59,561 bases of DNA from Stutzerimonas nosocomialis (GTDB lineage: Bacteria > Pseudomonadota > Gammaproteobacteria > Pseudomonadales > Pseudomonadaceae): positions 1 to 59,561 of the forward strand of contig NZ_QLAE01000030.1 of the NCBI RefSeq assembly GCF_005876855.1, given 5' to 3'. This document shows, in pieces, positions 54,235 to 59,561 of the stretch; position 1 is the first letter of the stretch; every line of letters begins with the position of its first letter. The translations under genes and the position numbers were made by a program. The notes beneath the pieces were generated by a model, which was not told the origin of the DNA, did no database searches, and saw only the letters and a program-made list of their open reading frames with translations.

Positions 54235-54404
54235 TGCGCAACTGTATGCTTCGAACATAGAAATGCAAAGAGATTTCCCGAGTAAACGGCCTTGGCGCCG
54301 GACAATCGGCCAGGCGAAGCAACCTCGGATGGCGCCCCGCGCTTTCACGCGGGAGCAGAAGTCCTAAGCGAGCCGTACCAACCGAATCCGACATGAGCCC
54401 TGCG

Positions 54405-55757
54405 CTACCCCACCCGCACCGCCCGGGCGGGCAAAAGCAGGAGGATTGCCAGCCCGCCGGCCAGCATCAGCACCGCGATGGTGAAGATGCCGTTGTCGAG
54501 GTTGCCGGTCAGGTCCTTGATGAAGCCGAGCAGCGACGGACTGACGAAGCCGCCGAATACGCCTATCGAACTCACCAGCCCGATGCCCACCGCCGCGTTG
54601 GCCTTGCCCAGGTAGGTGGAAGGGATCGCCCAGTAGGCGATACCGGCGCCGAACTGGAAGAAGGCCACGAAACTCAGCACCACCAGGCTTGCCAGAAGCG
54701 AGTCGGTGAGGAACGGCGTGCTGGCCAGCCCGACCGCGCCGATGATCAGGGACCCGCCCACATGCCAGCGTCGCTCCCTGCGGCGATCCGAACTGGCGGA
54801 CACCAGAATCACGCCGAGCGCCGCGAAGACGTACGGGATGGCCGAATACAGGCCGATCGCCCCCACGTCGGTGACCCCAAGCCCCCTGACCATGGTCGGC
54901 AGCCAGAAGGTGAAGGTGTAGTTGGCACAGGCCGTGGTGAAGTAGATGAACGCGAGCAGCCACACCCGGATGTCCAGCGCGGCCACGAGAAGCTTGCCCA
55001 TGATGCGGTCGTGGCCGCCTGCCGCGCCGCCGTTGTCGTGCTGCATCACGGCTTCGACGACCTTCTTCTCCTGTGGCGTGAGCCACTTCGCCTTGGCGGG
55101 CGTATCGGCCAGGCAGAAAAAGCACACCACGCCCAGCACGGAGGCCGGCAACCCTTCGACGAGGAACATCCATTGCCAGCCGCTGAGCCCGGCCAGGCCG
55201 TCCATGTGCGCAATGATCCAGCCTGAAACGGGGCCACCGATGATCCCCGCCAGGGGGATGGCCAGCATGAACTGCCCCGTCACCTTGCCGCGGCGCGTCG
55301 TGGGGTACCAGTAGGTGAGGTAGAGGATGATGCCGGGGAAGAAACCGGCCTCGCAGATGCCGAGCAGCAGCCGCACCGCGTAGAACTGCTCGGGTGTGGT
55401 CACGAACATGGTGGAGGCGGAGACCAGGCCCCAGAGCACCATGATGCGCAGCAGGGTAACGCGCACGCCGACCTTTTCCAGCCAGAGGTTGCTCGGCACC
55501 TCGAAGAGCAGGTAGGTGATGAAGAAAAGCCCTGCGCCCAATCCATAGACCGCCTCCGAGAAGCCCAGGTCCGCGCTCATCTGCAGCTTGGCGTAGCCGA
55601 CGTTGATACGGTCCAGAAACGCCATGAAGTACGCCAGAAACAGAAGCGGGATGAGTCTCCAGGTGATCTTCCGGTAGATGGCATCCTCGATGGCTTTTTC
55701 ACGCGGAACTGCCACGCCGTCCTGCGGCGCGGTGGCGATATCGTGGCTCATGTTCAC
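54405..55757 (-). CDS. MFS transporter, anion:cation symporter (ACS) family
   Basis: A 450-residue twelve-helix MFS protein. It has ACS family traits: a start region IYRKITWRLIPLLFLAYFMAFLDRINVGYAKLQM, motif A-like segments, RLLLGICEAGFFPGIILYLTYWYPTTRRGKVTG, and a middle loop of about 60 residues. The family imports organic anions such as tartrate or hydroxy-phenylacetate. It is the last gene of the minus-strand set with the BKACE and dehydrogenase genes, so it probably brings in their substrate. Confidence 0.9.
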   Translation of the reverse strand: MNMSHDIATAPQDGVAVPREKAIEDAIYRKITWRLIPLLFLAYFMAFLDRINVGYAKLQMSADLGFSEAVYGLGAGLFFITYLLFEVPSNLWLEKVGVRVTLLRIMVLWGLVSASTMFVTTPEQFYAVRLLLGICEAGFFPGIILYLTYWYPTTRRGKVTGQFMLAIPLAGIIGGPVSGWIIAHMDGLAGLSGWQWMFLVEGLPASVLGVVCFFCLADTPAKAKWLTPQEKKVVEAVMQHDNGGAAGGHDRIMGKLLVAALDIRVWLLAFIYFTTACANYTFTFWLPTMVRGLGVTDVGAIGLYSAIPYVFAALGVILVSASSDRRRERRWHVGGSLIIGAVGLASTPFLTDSLLASLVVLSFVAFFQFGAGIAYWAIPSTYLGKANAAVGIGLVSSIGVFGGFVSPSLLGFIKDLTGNLDNGIFTIAVLMLAGGLAILLLLPARAVRVG

Positions 55758-55845
55758 CTCTTTTATTGTTCTTCTGGATGTTCAAACGGGCCGGACGGCA
55801 AGGCTCCGGCGAGCGGCCGTCCGGCTGGGCGGCACGCGTCCGGCG

Positions 55846-56784
55846 CTAGAGATTGATCTGGTTCCTGCCCTTGAGGCCGAGGATCTGGCGCGCTTCATCG
55901 GGCGTCGCGACGTCGAGGGAAAGCTCCTCCAGGATGCGCCGGATCTTCCGGACCTGGTCGGCGTTGCTGGCAGCCTTGGTCCCCTTGGCCAGGTAGATGC
56001 TGTCCTCGAGCCCTACCCGGACATGCCCGCCCATGATGGCGCCCACCGTGAGCAGCGACATCTGGTGCCGGCCCGCCCCGAGGATCGAGAACTCGTAGCT
56101 GGAACGCCCGAACAGACGATCGGCGACGGTCCGCATCATGGCGAGGTTTTCAGGATCGGGGCCCATTCCGCCCAGGATTCCGTAGATCGACTGGATGAAG
56201 AACGGCGGCTTGATCAGCCCCTCGTCGACGAAATACGCCAGGTTGTAGAGGTGGCCGACGTCATAGCACTCGAGTTCGAACTTGGTCCCGGACTCGCCGA
56301 GCTCGCGCATGATGTGCTGGATGTCCTTGAAGGTGTTGCGGAAGATCAGGTCTTCCATGCCTTCGACGTAGGGCTTTTCCCATTCGTGCTTCCAGTTCCG
56401 GATCTTCCTCGCGACCGGATGGATGGAGAAGTTCATCGAGCCCATGTTCAGCGAGCACATCTCCGGGCGCAGCTTGAGCGGATAGGCCAGCCGCTCTTCG
56501 AGCGTCATGCGCGTGCTGCCGCCGGTGGTGATGTTCACCACCGCGTCGGTGCGCCTGGCGATCTCGGGCACGAACTGGTCGAACAGCGCAGTGTCCGGCG
56601 AAGGTCTTCCGTCCCGCGGGTCCCGGGCGTGCAGATGGACGATCGCCGCGCCGGCCTCCACGGCCTCGATCGCCTGGGTGGCGATCTGCTCGGGCGTGAT
56701 CGGCAGGTGCTCGGACATGGTGGGCGTATGCATCGCCCCGGTGACGGCACAGGTGATGATGACTTTGCGATTGTTGTTGTTCAT
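55846..56784 (-). CDS. Beta-keto acid cleavage enzyme (BKACE/Kce family)
   Basis: A 312-residue TIM-barrel enzyme of the BKACE (former DUF849) family. The zinc ligands H50 and H52 are in AIVHLHARDPRDG and the Glu in RVGLEDSIYL. NITTGGS binds the beta-keto acid. The family cleaves a beta-keto acid with acetyl-CoA to give acetoacetate plus a new CoA ester; known members act on dehydrocarnitine and 3-keto-5-aminohexanoate. The ATG at 56784 gives the family length. It follows the 3-hydroxyacyl-CoA-type dehydrogenase gene, which could make its beta-keto substrate. Confidence 0.87.
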   Translation of the reverse strand: MNNNNRKVIITCAVTGAMHTPTMSEHLPITPEQIATQAIEAVEAGAAIVHLHARDPRDGRPSPDTALFDQFVPEIARRTDAVVNITTGGSTRMTLEERLAYPLKLRPEMCSLNMGSMNFSIHPVARKIRNWKHEWEKPYVEGMEDLIFRNTFKDIQHIMRELGESGTKFELECYDVGHLYNLAYFVDEGLIKPPFFIQSIYGILGGMGPDPENLAMMRTVADRLFGRSSYEFSILGAGRHQMSLLTVGAIMGGHVRVGLEDSIYLAKGTKAASNADQVRKIRRILEELSLDVATPDEARQILGLKGRNQINL

Positions 56785-56804
56785 GGGCAGGTTCTCGACA
56801 GGCG

Positions 56805-57728
56805 TCAGTCCGTTCGGGACCGAAGGGTGGTGATCAGGCGCATGGCCAGCTCGTTGCGCACGCCTTGCGCCTGTTCGGCGGTCCAGCTGCGCAGTCCGCG
56901 TCCGCTGTTCATCCCCATGTGCCCCTGCTCGAGCAGGGTGTTCACCAGCGGATTGGGCGAGGTGTCGTTGCACAGGTGCGGGAAGATCACCTGATGCACC
57001 TGCTGGGTCAGCGGAAGTCCCACCAGGTCGGCATTCTCCATCGGCCCGAGGAAAGGCAGGCGCATGCCGAAGCTCTGCTTGACCACGACGTCGATGGTCT
57101 CGGCGCTGCAGACGTTTTCCGAAAGCAGGTGCAAGGCCTCTCGCCACATGGCGTGCTGGAGCCTGTTGCCGATGAAGCCGGGAACGTCGCGCAGGACCTT
57201 CACGGGGGATTTACCCAGGCTCAGGATGAGCTCGAAGGTGTCGTCGAAGACGGCTGAAGAAGTGAACTCGGCGCGAATGACCTCCACCAGCGGCACCAGA
57301 TGCGGCGGGTTCCACCAGTGCGTGCCCAGCAGGCGCGCGCGCGCCTGTTCGCTCAGCGTGGCACCGATGGCGGTAATGGGGATGACCGAGGTGTTGCTGG
57401 CGAGGATGGCGTGTTCCGGGGCCAGCTGGGAGAGCGTTTCGAACAGTGCCTGCTTGAGTTCGAGCCGCTCCGGGATCGCCTCGATGACGATATCGGCCGC
57501 GGCCGCTGCCTCGGGCAGCGCGGGACAGAGGAGGATGTCGTCGAGTATTCCGGCGGGCTCCACGCCCATCTGCGCCAGGTTGTGGGCGATTCGTGACGGC
57601 GCCTGCTCGAGGACCTTCGCGTCGGGATCGTGGAGGGAAACCCGGTGCCCGGCCTGCGCGAACACCTGCGCTATGCCATGGCCCATCAAGCCTGCGCCAA
57701 CGATGCAGGCATGAAGTCGTTTGCTCAT
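56805..57728 (-). CDS. 3-hydroxyacyl-CoA dehydrogenase family protein (carnitine dehydrogenase-like)
   Basis: A 307-residue NAD-dependent dehydrogenase. The Rossmann motif is VGAGLMGHGIAQVFAQAG. The catalytic block includes SNTSVIPIT, the His of GTHWWNPPHLVPLVEV, and DVPGFIGNRL. Small single-domain members like this oxidise L-carnitine and other beta-hydroxy acids rather than CoA esters. Together with BKACE it suggests the two-step route beta-hydroxy acid to beta-keto acid to cleavage. It is the first gene of the minus-strand operon and is divergent from the AraC regulator. Confidence 0.88.
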   Translation of the reverse strand: MSKRLHACIVGAGLMGHGIAQVFAQAGHRVSLHDPDAKVLEQAPSRIAHNLAQMGVEPAGILDDILLCPALPEAAAAADIVIEAIPERLELKQALFETLSQLAPEHAILASNTSVIPITAIGATLSEQARARLLGTHWWNPPHLVPLVEVIRAEFTSSAVFDDTFELILSLGKSPVKVLRDVPGFIGNRLQHAMWREALHLLSENVCSAETIDVVVKQSFGMRLPFLGPMENADLVGLPLTQQVHQVIFPHLCNDTSPNPLVNTLLEQGHMGMNSGRGLRSWTAEQAQGVRNELAMRLITTLRSRTD

Positions 57729-57811
57729 AGTGGCTCCGTCTTATACGGCCGAAACGGCCTTCTTGTCGGAACCATGCTACGAGCGTAGGGTGCATCCAGT
57801 AAGGTTACAAC

Positions 57812-57838
57812 CGGACACAGCCAGGTCTTTTTCGGACA
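57812..57838. promoter_or_regulatory. Direct-repeat half-sites upstream of the AraC/BKACE promoters
   Basis: CGGACA at 57812-57817 and 57833-57838 are spaced 21 bp apart (two helical turns), typical for AraC-type half-sites. The same TTTCGGAC core recurs at 58930 upstream of the cupin gene. A GGCCG-AAA-CGGCC dyad at 57747-57759 is nearby. Binding is inferred. Confidence 0.5.
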
Positions 57839-57854
57839 TCAGCGGATACTTTTC

Positions 57855-58892
57855 ATGCCCGTCAGTCATCCCGTCCTCCTGAATCAGCGGCTCTTCGCCC
57901 CCTACAAGATCGCCGTCCTGGTCGAGACGGTCGCCGAGCAGGGCATCGCGCCCCAGGCGGTGCTGGCCGGGCTGGACCTGAGCGAGGAAAGCCTGGCGGA
58001 CCCGAGCACCCTCGTCTCGATCCGCCAGTACATCGACGCCTGCGAGAACGTGATCGCGGCGGGCGCGGAGCCCTCGACGCCCTTCAGGGTGGGCGCGCGG
58101 CTCCACCTGTCCGCCTACGGGATGTACGGGTACGCCCTGCTCTGCTGCCCGACGATGAGGGACTACTTCGATTTCGCCGTGAAGTACCACGCCCTGGCGA
58201 CCCCGACGCTGCACATCAGCTGGCGGGAAACCGAACAGGCCGCCATCTGGGAGTTCACCGATATCCACAAGAACGCGATGGGAGCCGAGGTTCGGAGATT
58301 CCTCATCCGCCAGCAGATGGCGCAACACGTCACCCACGTGCGCGACGTGGTCGGCGCCAATGCCCTGCCGCTGCAGGCGTTGATCTCCTTCCCGGCCGAC
58401 GGTCTCGAACGGGTCCACGAGCAGTACCTGGGCTGCCCCTGCCTGTTCGACCAGCCGGTGGACGAACTGCACTACCCCCACGCACTGCTGGACGAGGCCC
58501 CACAGCTCGCCAACCGCCTGACCGTCAGCATCCTGCGCGACACCTGCGATCGCCTGATCGGCGAAGCGAAGACCTCATCGGGCGTTGCCGGCGAGGTCTA
58601 CCAGATCCTGATGATGACCCCGAATCAATTCCCCGGCATGGAGGCGGTGGCCGACCAGCTCAGGATCACCACCCGCACGCTGCGGCGCAAACTGGTCGCG
58701 GAGCAGACCAGCTACGGCTCTATCCTGGACGACGTGCGCTGCAGCCTGGCCACTGAATACCTGCGCACGACCCGCATGAGCACCGAGGACATCGCGGCCA
58801 AGCTGGGCTTCAGCGACAACACCAATTTCCGCCGCGCCTTCAAGCGCTGGACCGGAAAGTCGCCGCGCCAGGTGCGCGACGAATCCAGATAA
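57855..58892 (+). CDS. AraC family regulator (OruR/arabinose-binding-like N-terminus)
   Basis: A 345-residue AraC-type regulator. The N-terminal domain (about residues 20-210) resembles the AraC-type arabinose-binding/OruR-like sensor (AVLVETVAEQGIAPQAVLAGLDLSEESLADPSTLVSIRQYI...). The C-terminal HTH pair is FPGMEAVADQLRITTRTLRRKL and EDIAAKLGFSDNTNFRRAFKRWTGKSPRQVR. It is divergent from the dehydrogenase/BKACE/MFS operon, and repeated CGGACA half-sites lie in the gap. A beta-hydroxy acid or quaternary amine is a plausible inducer, by gene order only. Confidence 0.9.
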   Translation: MPVSHPVLLNQRLFAPYKIAVLVETVAEQGIAPQAVLAGLDLSEESLADPSTLVSIRQYIDACENVIAAGAEPSTPFRVGARLHLSAYGMYGYALLCCPTMRDYFDFAVKYHALATPTLHISWRETEQAAIWEFTDIHKNAMGAEVRRFLIRQQMAQHVTHVRDVVGANALPLQALISFPADGLERVHEQYLGCPCLFDQPVDELHYPHALLDEAPQLANRLTVSILRDTCDRLIGEAKTSSGVAGEVYQILMMTPNQFPGMEAVADQLRITTRTLRRKLVAEQTSYGSILDDVRCSLATEYLRTTRMSTEDIAAKLGFSDNTNFRRAFKRWTGKSPRQVRDESR

Positions 58893-58901
58893 CCGCGTCG
58901 C

Positions 58902-58937
58902 TGTCCGTTTTTGATCCGCACGCTTTCCGTTTCGGAC
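58902..58937. promoter_or_regulatory. Half-sites upstream of the cupin gene matching the AraC sites
   Basis: TGTCCG (58902-58907, the inverse of CGGACA) and TTTCGGAC (58930-58937) match the half-sites before the AraC/BKACE promoters. This suggests that the cupin gene belongs to the same regulon. Confidence 0.45.
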
Positions 58938-59028
58938 CTCGTTTCGCTGCCAGCCCGTTCGTACCATGGGCTCAGGGCCTGCGGACATGCCTGCAAGGCC
59001 CCTCCAACAACAAGAGAGAGTCAGATCC

Positions 59029-59559
59029 ATGCCTATGCCCGTACGTCGCATCGTGACCCACAACAACGCCCAGGGCCGCTCACAGGTCCTGACCGACGCC
59101 ATCGCCGACAACTGCACCGGCACGCTCACGGAACTCTGGACGACGGGCAGCGAGCCCCACGACCACGACACGACGATCGACCACGGCGCCACCTCGCCGT
59201 CGCTGCTGCCTCCCGCTGGCGGCACCGTGTTCCGCTACTTCGAGATCCCACCCGCGTCGCAGAGCGCGCACCTGAGCACGGAGGAACGGGCGAAGAACTG
59301 GGCCGACCTCTTCCAGCGCATGAATGCTCCCCATATCCAGCCGGACATCAGCCGCGACCCGGGCATGCACAAGAGCGATACCACCGACTACATCATCCTG
59401 CTCAAGGGCTCGATCACCCTGGTGCTCGACGAGGGCGAAGTCGAACTCAAGCCACTCGACGTGGTGGTTCAGCGGGGGACCAACCATTCCTGGGTCAACC
59501 GCGGCTCGGAGAACGCGCTGCTCATGGGCGTACTGGTCGACGCCCGCACCGGCGCCTAG
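59029..59559 (+). CDS. Cupin domain protein
   Basis: A 176-residue protein with a C-terminal cupin barrel. The first cupin motif appears in reduced form in DTTDYIILLKGSITLVLDEGEVELKPLDVVV and the second in RGTNHSWVNRG, keeping a metal-binding His. An N-terminal segment of about 90 residues (FRYFEIPPAS...AERAKNWADLF region) precedes it. GAGAGAG precedes the ATG at 59029. It is in the same direction as the AraC gene and shares half-sites with it. A role in the neighbouring catabolic pathway is possible; the stop lies at the window end, so downstream genes are unseen. Confidence 0.8.
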   Translation: MPMPVRRIVTHNNAQGRSQVLTDAIADNCTGTLTELWTTGSEPHDHDTTIDHGATSPSLLPPAGGTVFRYFEIPPASQSAHLSTEERAKNWADLFQRMNAPHIQPDISRDPGMHKSDTTDYIILLKGSITLVLDEGEVELKPLDVVVQRGTNHSWVNRGSENALLMGVLVDARTGA

Positions 59560-59561
59560 CT

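Noticed and set aside
1-59561. CRISPR array, rRNA or tRNA genes
   Set aside because: No regularly spaced repeats with unique spacers and no conserved RNA gene sequence were seen.

Overview
The window looks like a chromosomal stretch from a Pseudomonadaceae bacterium (Pseudomonas or Stutzerimonas type). The support is high GC through most of it, REP-type repeats of the Pseudomonas kind around 53.3-53.7 kb, and gene families typical of that group. There are no rRNA or tRNA genes, no CRISPR array and no replication origin that I can see.

Layout. 0-6.6 kb: housekeeping and signalling genes (end of an unknown gene, an RNase Z-type hydrolase, a PhoD-type phosphatase, a hybrid histidine kinase with duplicated PAS domains, a small membrane/exported pair). 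6.8-15.3 kb: MFS exporter with TetR, SDR dehydrogenase with AraC, TerC, an OmpR/EnvZ-type two-component system, MlaA lipoprotein. 15.3-19.5 kb: a minus-strand group of a LeuCD-type dehydratase, a fluoroacetate-dehalogenase-like hydrolase and a DmlR-like LysR regulator, with a shared 15-bp dyad in front of both the hydrolase and leuC. 19.7-31.0 kb: a sugar-acid catabolic regulon with a TctCBA importer, an enolase-superfamily enzyme, an IlvD/Edd dehydratase, a DapA-type aldolase, an FAH hydrolase, a 2-ketoacid reductase and an LldD-type oxidase. A LacI regulator sits in the middle beside three matching operators. 31.1-34.7 kb: B12-independent methionine synthase metE, then a cobalamin riboswitch preceding a solitary CbiM-type cobalt permease.

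34.7-44.1 kb is a less GC-rich accessory region. It holds a KAP-family membrane P-loop NTPase, a minimal tyrosine recombinase, an IS5-family insertion sequence with a frameshifted transposase and TTAA target duplications, and a three-gene ABC-three-component (ABC-3C) conflict system: a PD-(D/E)xK-type nuclease-like effector, a middle component and a DUF3732/Rad50-like ATPase with a CPFC zinc hook. A textbook LexA box, CTG-N10-CAG, lies upstream of the ABC-3C operon, which suggests that DNA damage controls it. This is the most interesting part of the window.

44.1-54.3 kb: a mosaic of small regulator-plus-detoxification modules (NmrA pseudogene broken by a 17-bp tandem duplication, quinone-oxidoreductase-like protein with LysR, alpha/beta hydrolase with TetR, GST with HxlR, an SDR remnant, epoxide hydrolase, DUF417 with PaiB-type protein, MarR). 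54.4-59.6 kb: a catabolic set of an MFS importer, a BKACE beta-keto acid cleavage enzyme, a 3-hydroxyacyl-CoA-type dehydrogenase, an AraC regulator and a cupin. It resembles carnitine-type beta-hydroxy acid breakdown, but the substrate is unknown.
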